DNA of 35,750 nucleotides, from NCBI GenBank assembly GCA_016744065.1, contig JADGFA010000031.1, forward strand, positions 1-35,750. The letters are read 5' to 3'. Shown here in pieces: positions 16,299 through 25,500 of this stretch. The notes below the pieces were generated by a model. The model was not told the DNA's origin. It saw nothing but the letters and a program-made list of their open reading frames with translations, and made no database searches. This stretch comes from Gammaproteobacteria bacterium. GTDB taxonomy: Bacteria > Pseudomonadota > Gammaproteobacteria > SZUA-229. Each line of letters starts with the position of its first letter. Position 1 is the first letter of the stretch. The position numbers were made by a program, and so were the translations under genes.

Positions 16299-16886
16299 TT
16301 GTTAGCTGTATCCTGTGATGGTGGATCGGGGGGTGACACAGCATCACTAATAGTACCTCCCGGCGTACTGCCGTTGGAAAACAGTGAAGGTGCAGAGCCA
16401 GGACTCAGAGGCTGTTTGAATCACCCCCTGTATTACAATGGGCCACATTTTGTTTTGACTACTTTTGATGTGACAAATACTGGATCTTTTGGAGCAACTA
16501 GCCAGTCTGAACAAATTGATTTGATATATATAGCCGTTGCTGTGGATGAAGAAGATATTGCACAAGTCGATGTGAAAACCACGTTAGCAACATCATTTGG
16601 CACAGGAGGAAATTTCACCGTAGTGTATACGCTGGATGCTTACATTATTATTCCCGTTGGCGCTCAAAGAGATGTCCCTGATGAGAACCCTCTGTTGCTT
16701 AATTATGATCTGGACGTTGGAGAATCAATCAGTCAGTTAATCGGTCCCGCATCTTTGGGTGCGGCAGGCTCATCCAGCACCGTTTTTATTGATGCCCAGT
16801 TTTCCAGATTTTCTGATACAGCCCTGAACAAATTGATGCCCTGGAGGAATGTTCCGAGGTCGCCCTGCCTGGCGACAATACCATAA
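16299..16886 (+). pseudogene. Probable lipoprotein gene remnant of unknown function
   Basis: The frame encodes a beta-rich, secreted-looking sequence of about 195 residues that starts at TTG only five codons before a lipobox-like LAVSC followed by DGGSGGD. A stop at 16284 removes the rest of the expected signal peptide, and no upstream frame supplies one. The body (about 20-155) has plausible coding character, with alternating hydrophobic strands such as LIYIAVAV and FTVVYTL. The last 50 codons run antisense through the 3' part of the opposing hydrolase gene and look like mere read-in. I read it as a gene that has lost its 5' end and probably its 3' end. An intact TTG-started gene is the alternative. 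Family not recognised. Confidence 0.45.
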
Positions 16887-17842
16887 TAACCATACTCAAA
16901 ATCAATGAAAGGGTATGCACCATAAGCACCAGGTGATGATATTCTTCTGGTCTGGGTGCAGTTATACGGGGTTTCCGGGCATTCAATCCAGGCACCATAG
17001 CCATAATGCCAGTCCTCACCAAGTTGGTTTAAAGCCGGTGAGTTTTCAGTTAAAGCGCCACTTATCTGGTCTGAGCTGAGTTGATTAATCAGAGAAGGCG
17101 TCAAAATAGCCTGCTTATAGATAGCTTCCAGAAATAACATATAGTCACTCGCAGTCCAGTGCATGCCACCAGCTAATCGGGGGTTGGTGATAGAAGGCAG
17201 GTCGTATTTTGAATTTAAAAATAAACCTGTTTTTGATTGAAACTGTGAAAATACGGATTCCCAGGATGTATTTGCAGATGCGTTAATGGCCATAAGGCCC
17301 GCAACCTGAAGATGGCTTGAAGCATAATAGAATGCTTCACCCGGTATAGTGGAAACAGGGTTGGCATTTACTATATTGTCCACACATGTTGCAAAATTAA
17401 AGTTGGCGGCATTTATACATAAAGGCTCATTCGACAAACCAGAAGTAAAGCTTAATAAGTGCTTTAGCTTTATGGCAGAAAGCTTGCCCGTTGTTGGCCA
17501 TGTTGCGATATAGTCCTGGGGGTTATCATCAAGAGATAAAATGCCTTCATTGACCAGGGATAAAATAATTACAGTCGTTACCAGTTTTGATGTTGAAGCC
17601 GATTCGTAAAGTACAAATTCATTTGAGCTTCCTGTGCTATGTAAAATTGAATTTTCATTTTCTGACTTAACATAAAATGTAAAATCGACATTACTGTCAT
17701 AGGTGTCCAGGTCGTGTTTTATATCAGATTCAAGTTTGCTTAAGCGTTGCGTTATATTGCTGTCACTACCACCTCCACAGTTTAAAAGAAGGGCAGATAG
17801 CAGTATTGATAAAAAGTATGAAGGTTTTTTTAGTGGGTTCAT
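16733..17842 (-). CDS. Serine hydrolase lipoprotein, beta-lactamase class C-like
   Basis: A 369-residue lipoprotein with lipobox LLLNC (Cys22) followed by GGGSDS. The penicillin-binding-protein/class C beta-lactamase fold is shown by the S-x-x-K nucleophile motif STSK (Ser83, Lys86), the Y-x-S motif YAS (Tyr173, Ser175) and the surrounding HLLSFTSGL segment. The third motif region is not clear; SSPGAYGAYPFID may correspond. Members act as esterases, D-aminopeptidases or peptidoglycan hydrolases, and a true beta-lactamase is unlikely. Paired cysteines (142 and 153; 288 and 295) could be disulfides made by DsbA. Its last 150 bp overlap the plus-strand remnant at 16299-16886, and the final dozen residues may not be original. 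Confidence 0.82.
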   Translation of the reverse strand: MNPLKKPSYFLSILLSALLLNCGGGSDSNITQRLSKLESDIKHDLDTYDSNVDFTFYVKSENENSILHSTGSSNEFVLYESASTSKLVTTVIILSLVNEGILSLDDNPQDYIATWPTTGKLSAIKLKHLLSFTSGLSNEPLCINAANFNFATCVDNIVNANPVSTIPGEAFYYASSHLQVAGLMAINASANTSWESVFSQFQSKTGLFLNSKYDLPSITNPRLAGGMHWTASDYMLFLEAIYKQAILTPSLINQLSSDQISGALTENSPALNQLGEDWHYGYGAWIECPETPYNCTQTRRISSPGAYGAYPFIDFEYGYYGIVARQGDLGTFLQGINLFRAVSENLENWASIKTVLDEPAAPKDAGPIN

Positions 17843-18066
17843 TAATATATTAACTTTAAATTTAATAAATTACTTTTTGTTATGGTGTCTGTATATATGA
17901 TGCATTTAAATGAATGCTAACATCTTATTGGTTTTACAGCTAAAAATACTCTCAGCTTAATTATGTATAGAGAACTCATCTCAGCAGTTTATTTTAACAA
18001 TAAGTTAATGGCTGTGATTGATGAGCTACAAAGAGCTTATGGTTTTAAAGGTATTATACAAAAGAC

Positions 18067-18579
18067 TTAAAATTTAAATAAATTACACCAACGAATGTTT
18101 TCATTAAGGCATATTGCATTGTGCATTTTCTGTGTGATTTGAATATTATCTAAACAGGTATTTGAAAAACGCTGCTCCAGGCGAATAACACTTTTATGCT
18201 GGGTGATATGTAACTGGTTTTTCTCGTCGTAGAGAACAATGTCTTGTTTGCGTTCTTCTCTCAGGTCTTCAAATTTTGTTATTAGTTGATTATAATTTTT
18301 GTTATTACCCTGATTATGTTGTCTATCGAGGTTTTCTATTAGCTGTCTGCGTTTTTGAACTTCGTTATGGAGGTAGTCAATCTTGCTTTTAAGGTGGGCT
18401 TTTTTAGATTCTGTTGCGAGCATTTGCTGACGGGCGAGATTCATATCCTTATTTGTCTGTATGCAGTTTAATGCGTGTTTTTGAGTGATGAAGCCATTTG
18501 CATCAAGTGCCGCGGAATCATTGGCAAAGACATGGGCTGAAAGTGATAGCAGGCTGATAATTAATAAAAATTTATTCAT
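18067..18579 (-). CDS. Periplasmic coiled-coil protein of unknown function
   Basis: A 170-residue protein with a clear Sec signal peptide ending AHVFA-ND. The mature part contains a long, charged heptad-like stretch (about 45-130: Lys, Glu, Arg and Leu) predicted to be coiled coil, flanked by cysteines near residue 39 and near the C terminus that could tie the ends. No family recognised. The gene is divergent from the TRAP dctQ gene with 130 bp between, but I see nothing linking their functions. Confidence 0.7.
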   Translation of the reverse strand: MNKFLLIISLLSLSAHVFANDSAALDANGFITQKHALNCIQTNKDMNLARQQMLATESKKAHLKSKIDYLHNEVQKRRQLIENLDRQHNQGNNKNYNQLITKFEDLREERKQDIVLYDEKNQLHITQHKSVIRLEQRFSNTCLDNIQITQKMHNAICLNENIRWCNLFKF

Positions 18580-18672
18580 ATTATATTCGATATTATTTTA
18601 GTTATTTAAGGCAATAGTGCGCCTGTTCAGGTTTGCTTAATTTTACAGGAAATTCAATTCATAACCGACAGG

Positions 18673-18695
18673 CTGTTATCTACAGGGGATAACAG
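18673..18695. promoter_or_regulatory. Inverted repeat ahead of the second TRAP operon
   Basis: CTGTTATC (18673-18680), seven bases, GATAACAG (18688-18695): a perfect eight-base inverted repeat ending 14 bases before the dctQ start codon. It could be an operator or a hairpin in the leader that hides the AGGGGA sequence. Confidence 0.4.
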
Positions 18696-18709
18696 TGTAA
18701 AATGCGCCG

Positions 18710-19273
18710 ATGAATTATACTTTTCAGCAGTATTTACACATAATTTCGATAAAACTGGAACAATTTATTGACTGGGTGGGCCGGCTGGTCTCATGGCTGG
18801 TGTTAGCTATGGTGATCACGACCTTTTCAGTGGTTGTTTTACGTTACGTATTTGATATGGGCTGGATTGCATTACAGGAATCGGTTTCTTATTTTCATTC
18901 CCTGGTTTTTCTACTTGGTGCTGCATACACATTAAAGCAGGACGGACATGTTCGAGTGGATATATTTTATAGCCGACTTAATGATACAGGTAAAGCCTGG
19001 ATTGATTTGATGGGCCATCTGTTTATCTTAATGCCGGTAATGATTTTTATAATATGGGTTAGCTGGCCTTATATTGCGGACTCCTGGAGCGTTATGGAGG
19101 GGTCACGTGAGGCGGGTGGCTTGCCTGGCGTTTATTTACTTAAAAGTTTGATCATTATTATGGCAGGCCTGCTTATGCTTCAGGGCTTTGCCTTGATTTT
19201 ACGTGCCCTGCTGGTGATTACAAAGTATTCAGCCCCGGCATTAGCCGGGTATCAAACCAGAGAAACCCCTTAA
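18710..19273 (+). CDS. dctQ: TRAP transporter small permease subunit DctQ (TakQ/FcbT2-like)
   Basis: Small membrane subunit of the second TRAP system, 187 residues with four predicted helices. It has the VVVLRYVFDMGWIALQESVSYFHS region of the 2-oxo acid/mannitol-chloroaromatic subgroup, where Arg and Trp-x-x-x-x-Glu follow the first helix, and KQDGHVRVDIFY after the second. The ATG at 18710 is preceded by a hairpin rather than an obvious close Shine-Dalgarno. dctM follows after three bases. The binding protein at 21429-22505 belongs to the same subgroup and is the likely partner. Confidence 0.92.
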   Translation: MNYTFQQYLHIISIKLEQFIDWVGRLVSWLVLAMVITTFSVVVLRYVFDMGWIALQESVSYFHSLVFLLGAAYTLKQDGHVRVDIFYSRLNDTGKAWIDLMGHLFILMPVMIFIIWVSWPYIADSWSVMEGSREAGGLPGVYLLKSLIIIMAGLLMLQGFALILRALLVITKYSAPALAGYQTRETP

Positions 19274-19276
19274 ATC

Positions 19277-20650
19277 ATGGAATACATGGCTATCTGGTTG
19301 TTTGTCTGCGTATTTTTTTTGCTATTAAGTGGTTACCCTGTTGCTTTTACGCTGGCGGGTACGGCCCTGTTATTTGCCGGTATAGGCACTTATATGGATG
19401 CTTTTGACAGTGCATTTCTGGAGGCTATGCCAAATCGATTATTTGGCATAATGATGAATCAGGTGTTATTGGCTGTGCCCCTGTTTGTTTTTATGGGGGT
19501 CATGTTAGAGCGTTCAAAAATAGCAGAAAATTTGCTGGAAACCATGGCTCAGTTGTTTGGTTCTGTACGCGGAGGCCTTGGTATTTCAGTTACTCTGGTA
19601 GGCATGCTACTGGCTGCCAGTACAGGCATAGTGGGTGCAACAGTTGTTACTATGGGGCTACTATCTCTGCCGACTATGTTAAAGCGGGGTTATGATCCGC
19701 GTATTGCCTGTGGCACTATCTGTGCTTCTGGAACCCTTGGCCAGATAATTCCGCCTTCAATTGTGTTGGTGCTATTAGGTGATGTGCTTTCCTCTGCATA
19801 CCAGCAGGCACAGCTGGATATGGGTATATTTAGCCCGGAAACGCTTTCTGTAGGCGATTTATTTGTCGGTGCGTTAATCCCTGGTCTGTTACTGGTATTT
19901 TTCTATATCAGTTATTTGCTTATTGTTGCCTGGTTAAAGCCAGATACTATGCCTGCTTTGCCGGCGGACGAACTTTGTAATCGCAGTCAGCTAAAAAAGC
20001 AGGTGTTAATCGATCTGTTACCGCCTCTGTTTTTAATATTAGCGGTATTAGGTTCTATTATTGGCGGCCTGGCAACGCCGACAGAAGCCGCAGCCGTGGG
20101 AGCAATGGGGGCAATGACCCTGGCATGGCGGCAGGGTTATTTTACGGTAAATATTTTACGTGAGGTAACACAGGAAACCACACGTATTAGTAGTATGGTG
20201 TTTATGATATTAATAGGTGCTTCTATTTTTTCTCTGGTATTCAGAGGCTTTGAAGGCGATGAGTTAATACAGGCTTTTTTAAGTGACCTACCAGGAGGGG
20301 CGTATGGTGCATTATTTCTGGTGATGCTGGTGATGTTCTTATTGGGCTTTGTTCTTGATTTTATAGAAATTACGTTTGTTATTATTCCTGTTGTTGGTCC
20401 GATATTATTGGCAATGGGCATAGATCCGGTCTGGTTAGGTATTTTAATTGCCATTAATTTACAAACTTCATTTTTAACGCCCCCTTTCGGTTTTTCATTG
20501 TTTTATTTAAGAGGGGTGGCACCGGTTGAAATAAAAACAATGGATATATATAAGGGTGTTATGCCGTTTATTTTTATACAGATAATTGTGATGGGCCTGA
20601 TTGTCTGGTGGCCCCAGTTAGCGACATGGCTTCCTGCAATATTGAAGTAA
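19277..20650 (+). CDS. dctM: TRAP transporter large permease subunit DctM (TakM/FcbT3-like)
   Basis: Large transport subunit, 457 residues, typical length for the mannitol/chloroaromatic branch. Characteristic segments are VPLFVFMGVMLERS, the ASTGIVGATVVTMG hairpin, GTLGQIIPPSIVLVLLGD and the C-terminal LTPPFGFSLFYLRG. About twelve to fourteen membrane spans are expected. It begins three bases after dctQ and is followed after 47 bp by a lipoprotein gene on the same strand. The PTEAAAVGAMGA segment near residue 270 is the usual family signature. Confidence 0.95.
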   Translation: MEYMAIWLFVCVFFLLLSGYPVAFTLAGTALLFAGIGTYMDAFDSAFLEAMPNRLFGIMMNQVLLAVPLFVFMGVMLERSKIAENLLETMAQLFGSVRGGLGISVTLVGMLLAASTGIVGATVVTMGLLSLPTMLKRGYDPRIACGTICASGTLGQIIPPSIVLVLLGDVLSSAYQQAQLDMGIFSPETLSVGDLFVGALIPGLLLVFFYISYLLIVAWLKPDTMPALPADELCNRSQLKKQVLIDLLPPLFLILAVLGSIIGGLATPTEAAAVGAMGAMTLAWRQGYFTVNILREVTQETTRISSMVFMILIGASIFSLVFRGFEGDELIQAFLSDLPGGAYGALFLVMLVMFLLGFVLDFIEITFVIIPVVGPILLAMGIDPVWLGILIAINLQTSFLTPPFGFSLFYLRGVAPVEIKTMDIYKGVMPFIFIQIIVMGLIVWWPQLATWLPAILK

Positions 20651-20697
20651 ATATTTTTTTTACTGCTATTATCAATAACATACAACGGGGCTAAAGA

Positions 20698-21351
20698 ATG
20701 AAGCGAATATATATAATAATGGCACTGGTTACAGGCATTAATGCCTGTGGCAGTGATGAAGATGCTGCAAGAATTGTTATTGGTGATACAAATACCTTAT
20801 TTAGCCTGAATGAGCTTCAGTATCAAAACCCATATGTTGTACAGGTGACAGATATAGATGGGAGCCCTGCGGCAAGTACGTCTGTAACGATAAAAGTAAA
20901 GAGTACCGTTTATAGAACCGGTTCTTATGTAGCAGTCGATGATGCCTGGGTTCCACAGGTAACTAAGGAGTGCGTAGCAGAAGATAAAAACAGTAATGCC
21001 ATTCTGGATGCGGGTGAAGATGTGAACGGCAGTGGCATACTTGAACCAACCAATGCTTCAACAATTACAGCGCACCCTGCTTTAGAACCCACTTTAATGC
21101 AGGGTACAAATATTGTAATAACAAATGATTCTGGTTTTGCTTATTTTGCATTAACCTATCCAAAATCAGAAGCCTTGTGGTCACGTTTTGAGATTACAGC
21201 TACGGTAAAGGTTGCAGGCACAGAGGGCAGGCAAACATTAGTTGGAATATTGCCGGTACTGGTTGAAGATGTCGAAGACATAACACTGTCTCCGCCCGGG
21301 GGAGTAACCAGTGCATATGGTCAGGATTCAGCCTGTGAATTAGTGCCTTAA
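20698..21351 (+). CDS. Lipoprotein with Ig-like strands and a calcium-type Asp/Asn loop
   Basis: A 217-residue lipoprotein with lipobox GINAC (Cys17) and Gly at +2. The sequence reads as a beta sandwich (VVQVTDIDGSPAAS followed by TIKVKS) interrupted by a loop, DKNSNAILDAGEDVNGSGILEP, whose alternating Asp/Asn resembles dockerin or EF-hand calcium sites. Similar loops occur in surface proteins of aquatic gammaproteobacteria with Ig-like domains. Three cysteines are present in addition to the rest of the fold. It lies between the TRAP permease genes and the opposing binding-protein gene. A functional tie to transport is unproven. GGGG lies 10 bases ahead of the ATG. Confidence 0.72.
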   Translation: MKRIYIIMALVTGINACGSDEDAARIVIGDTNTLFSLNELQYQNPYVVQVTDIDGSPAASTSVTIKVKSTVYRTGSYVAVDDAWVPQVTKECVAEDKNSNAILDAGEDVNGSGILEPTNASTITAHPALEPTLMQGTNIVITNDSGFAYFALTYPKSEALWSRFEITATVKVAGTEGRQTLVGILPVLVEDVEDITLSPPGGVTSAYGQDSACELVP

Positions 21352-21428
21352 GCTTTTTAGCCTGTTGCTACCCTGTCTGAAACAAATATATGATTACATT
21401 TGTTTTATTAAGTAAATGTAGTCGTTGT

Positions 21429-22505
21429 TTATCTTGATTTTAAATAGGCCAGTTCAGAAATATCAGTCCATTTTTTAACAGAGTCGCGATACGTTTTAAA
21501 TGACTTAAATACTTTTTTTGTTATTTTATTTGTTTCAGCTACTTCATTAACAATTTCATCTGATAGTGTCTGTAATTTTGATAAAACTTCATCAGGTAAT
21601 TTCAGTACATTAACCTTGTGTATATTTATTAATGTGTCTAATGCGCGCTGATTACGTGTGGTATATTCAGTCATCATTTCCTGATTTGCTATTTTACAGG
21701 CATTTAATACGATGCTCTGTAAATCATCAGGTAGTTTTTCAAGTGCCTTTTTATTAATTAAGGCTTCAAGCGTTGTGCCAGGCTCATGCCACCCAGGGTA
21801 ATAATAAAATTTTGCTGCTTTATGCAGGCCAAAAGCCAGATCATTATAAGGCCCCACCCACTCTGTTGCATCAATAGCACCTGTTTTTAAAGAAGTAAAA
21901 ATTTCACCTCCAGGTAAACTCACGGGTGTGCCGCCTGCACGTTTTAAAACTTCGCCGCCTAAACCCGGTATACGCATTTTTAGACCTTTAAGGTCAGCTA
22001 TGGATTTAATTTCTTTATTAAACCAGCCTGCCATCTGTACACCGGTGTTGCCAGCGGCGGTGGGTATTAAACCAAAAGGCTCATAGGTTTCCTGCCATAG
22101 CTCCATGCCACCGCCATGATAAAGCCAGCCATTCATTTCCTGAGCAGTCAGGCCAAAAGGTACGGCAGAAAAAAACTGTGCTGCTGGCGTTTTACCTTTC
22201 CAGTAATAAGCGGCTCCATGCCCCATTTGAGCTGTGCCACGTGATACAGCATCAAATACCTCAAAAGGAGGAACCAGTTCGTTAGCGCCATACACTTTTA
22301 CCTTTAAACGCCCCCCAGACATTTGAGTAATTAATTTTGCAAGGCTGTTAGCTCCTGTGCCAAGGCCGGGAAAATTTTTAGGCCAGGTGGTTACCATTTT
22401 CCATTTTATTGTTTTTGAATTAGCAGAAGCATTTGTAGTTGCTAATGTGGTTGATGTTATGAGGCCCGTTGATGCGGCTGCTTTTATAAAGTTTCTTCTT
22501 TTCAT
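21429..22505 (-). CDS. dctP: TRAP transporter substrate-binding protein, TakP-like
   Basis: Periplasmic binding protein of 358 residues. The N terminus MKRRNFIK is a twin-arginine-type signal with a cleavage site near ASA-NS (about residue 28). Segments QMGHGAAYYWKGK, GVQMAGWFNKEI, MRIPGLGGEVLKRAGG, GAIDATEWVGPYND and YYYPGWHEPG correspond closely to the subgroup of Rhodobacter TakP, which binds pyruvate and other 2-oxo acids with a sodium ion; the Glu-Trp pair is near residue 213. So pyruvate, lactate or another monocarboxylate is the likely ligand, by family. It is encoded opposite to its probable permease genes at 18710-20650. There is no clear Shine-Dalgarno. Confidence 0.92.
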   Translation of the reverse strand: MKRRNFIKAAASTGLITSTTLATTNASANSKTIKWKMVTTWPKNFPGLGTGANSLAKLITQMSGGRLKVKVYGANELVPPFEVFDAVSRGTAQMGHGAAYYWKGKTPAAQFFSAVPFGLTAQEMNGWLYHGGGMELWQETYEPFGLIPTAAGNTGVQMAGWFNKEIKSIADLKGLKMRIPGLGGEVLKRAGGTPVSLPGGEIFTSLKTGAIDATEWVGPYNDLAFGLHKAAKFYYYPGWHEPGTTLEALINKKALEKLPDDLQSIVLNACKIANQEMMTEYTTRNQRALDTLINIHKVNVLKLPDEVLSKLQTLSDEIVNEVAETNKITKKVFKSFKTYRDSVKKWTDISELAYLKSR

Positions 22506-22541
22506 AATATTTTAATCAATTTTGAGTTTAATAATCTTTAG

Positions 22542-25500
22542 TCATAATGTGTTTTTAGAAAGACGCTTAATGTATTTTGTAACATGGTTGGTACTAAGAG
22601 GTTGGCTAAATAAGTAACCTTGCATATGATAGATATCAAAATCATTAAGGTAATCACGATCTTTTTCGGTTTCAACGCCTTCGGCTATGATTTGAATATT
22701 TTGTGACTTACAGAGTGATGTTATGCCGGTTAGTAAGTTTTTTGCTTCTTTAGATTTTCGTGTATTAGAAATAAAAGCAGGGTCTATTTTTATTTCAGTA
22801 ACAGTGCAATGTAATAAGCAGCTTAAAGATGAATTTTCTGAGCCGAAGTCATCAATGCAAATATGAAAATGACTGTTTTGTATTTGTTGTAAAATAGCGC
22901 GTTGAGTGTCCGTTATTGTTACAAAGCTTTTTTCTGAAAATTCCAGACCAACTTTGCTATAGTCAATATTGTATTTATCACACTTATTAATCAGCATTTC
23001 AGCTAAATCAGTATCGATTTGAGCATGACAAATATTTAAATTTAATCTGGGGATGGATAAATCAAGATCAAGCCATGCACGATATTGTTTTAATGCCATA
23101 TCAATTACATGTATGCCAATTGCACCAATAAAGCCTGATTTTTCTGCACCAGGCAGGAATTTTGAGGGTAATAAATAACCTTGCTCAGGGTGCTTCCAGC
23201 GCACCAGTGCTTCCATTGAGTCAATTGTGTTTGTACGAGTATCAATTTGCGGCATATAAGATAAAAAGAATTCATTATTTCGTAATGCCTTGTGAAGTTT
23301 TGCTTCTGTTTGCAGCCACATTTTTGCATTATGATTCATGCTTGCACTGGTTAATTCAAAGTGACTTCCCTGAAAATATTGAGCAGTTAATAAAGCCGTC
23401 TGTGCTCTTGCGATGAGTGAATCAGCCTGATTTCCATCATCGGGGTAAATGCTAATACCCATAGTAACATCCAGCTCAATTGTATGTTCGGATGTCTGGT
23501 AAGCTTCGGATAAAGTGGAGAGTAGTTTTTGCGCAACAATACCCATTTGCTGAATATCACCCAGGTCTTCAATGAGTACGGCAAAATCATCAGAAGAAAA
23601 ATGACTAATAGAGTCACTGTCACGAGTATTGTATTTAAGGCGTTTAGAAATTGCTTTTAAAAGCTGGTCACCCAGATCATAACCATATTGAGAATTGATG
23701 TCGGAGAAGTTTTTAAAATCAATAAGTATAATGCCTAAACGATTTTTGTTACGTTGAGCGCGATCAATTGCATTTTTCAGGCGATCAATAAAAAGAGACT
23801 TATCAGGTAGTTCTGTTAATTCAACAAAGTGAATTTTATTATCCTGATTTGTACTCTGTGTATGCCTGGGTGTGAGCATAACGACATAGCTCGATACGTT
23901 TGTATTTTCATTTCGTATGCTATTAATACTGGTACTGAGTGGTCGGCTTTGACCGTCTTTCAGGCGATGCCATATTTCGCCTTTCCATTGGCCGGAGTCC
24001 TCTATTGATTGCAGCACGCTTTTATTTAATAAGGTTATATCAGGGGATGCCAGGAAGATTTCTGGAGATTCATTCTGAATTTCAGATTGTTGATATCCGG
24101 TAATTTGGGTAAAAGCGTAATTAACGGAAACCACCTTATTTTTATCATTAATTAGCATAACGGCATCGGTGGAATAATCAAACATTTTAGATGCAACTAA
24201 AACCTGATTTTCAGCTTCTTTACTAGCGGTGACATCATGAATAATCGAATAAAATAATTGTCGACCTTCAATTTCCATTGGTCCATCTCGTACTTCTACA
24301 AAACGAATTTCACCATTAGATAATCGGTGCGGGCAACTATAAAATCCGAGATTTTGTTCTCTAGTTTGTTGAATTAAAGTGTTTAATTTTTCTCGGGAAA
24401 GAATATTTATCTGAGATAAATCCATGCCCTTGAGTTCTTCAATAGAATAGCCATAAAATTCAGCGGCAGCCGGATTGGCATCTTCAATACGGAAATTGTC
24501 TGGGTCGATAACCAGTTTTATTGCCATATTTGATTCAAACATCTGGCGGTATCTACTTTCAGATGACTTAAGAGCTGCTTCTGTTTTTTTACGCTTACTA
24601 ATATTTCTGATTACAAACTGGTAAACGTCTTCACTACCATAATTTAATTTATGAGCATTAATTTCTACAGACTGGTTCTCTCCTTTACGATTTTTAATAT
24701 CGAGCTCATAGAGAGCATGATTATATATTTCCAGGTCGGCAATTTTCTCCTGTGTTACTGAGTGGTTTGCTGATGAATCAAGGTCATAAATAGACATTAA
24801 CAATAAGTCGTCTCGCATATATCCGAGAAAGCTAATGGCTATTTCATTTGCATCGATAATATTTAAAGAGTTGGTTGATACAACGATAATGGCATCATTG
24901 GCATGTTCAAACAGTGAGCGATACTTTAGCTCTGAACCGATTAAAACATCAGTTGATTTTTTTGTTTCAGTATTATCGTATAGCATCATATGAAGATAGG
25001 CTTTATCTTCTATAATGATTTCCTGGGCATAACCCGTTACATTTAAAGTGTCTCTGTTTTTAGTTGTTAAATGTGTTTCAAATTCACCGCCATGTGAGCT
25101 ATTTAATGTATCAATGTATTTTCTGAAATTATTAAGGTCATCTGCATCAATGTGCAGGCTCATTCGCATGCGTGAAAATTCTTCTGTCGTATGGCCCAGC
25201 AAGTTGTTCATGGCACTGTTGAATGTAAAAGGTAGCAGGCTGGCAGAATCGAGCACCAGTACAGGATAAGGTAACTTATTAAATAAATTACGATAACGCT
25301 CTTCCATATGACGATTAGTGCGTTGACATTTTTTTAGTGGATTAATGTTTTTACATACACCGATTATTCCAATGATTTTATTTTTTCTGTCACGGCAGGG
25401 AAATTTTTTACATAAATATTCCTGTTCACCCTGAGGTGTTGTTATAGATGTTTCCCAATAAATTGATTCGCCAAAATCAAAAATTCGTTGATCTTCATGA

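Noticed and set aside
16733..17842. Reading the serine hydrolase as an antibiotic-resistance beta-lactamase
   Set aside because: S-x-x-K and Y-x-S motifs are shared with many esterases and peptidases, the third motif is unclear, and the protein is a lipoprotein, so a resistance role is not supported.
17963..18070. A 35-codon plus-strand frame (MYRELISAVYFNNKLMAV...) before the coiled-coil gene
   Set aside because: It has a plausible composition but no Shine-Dalgarno, no recognised family, and it ends by running into the opposing gene. It may be a remnant, so it was not listed as a gene.
21389..21420. AT-only inverted repeats after the TRAP-linked lipoprotein gene
   Set aside because: Weak, mutually exclusive stems of A and T with large loops; expected by chance in this composition.
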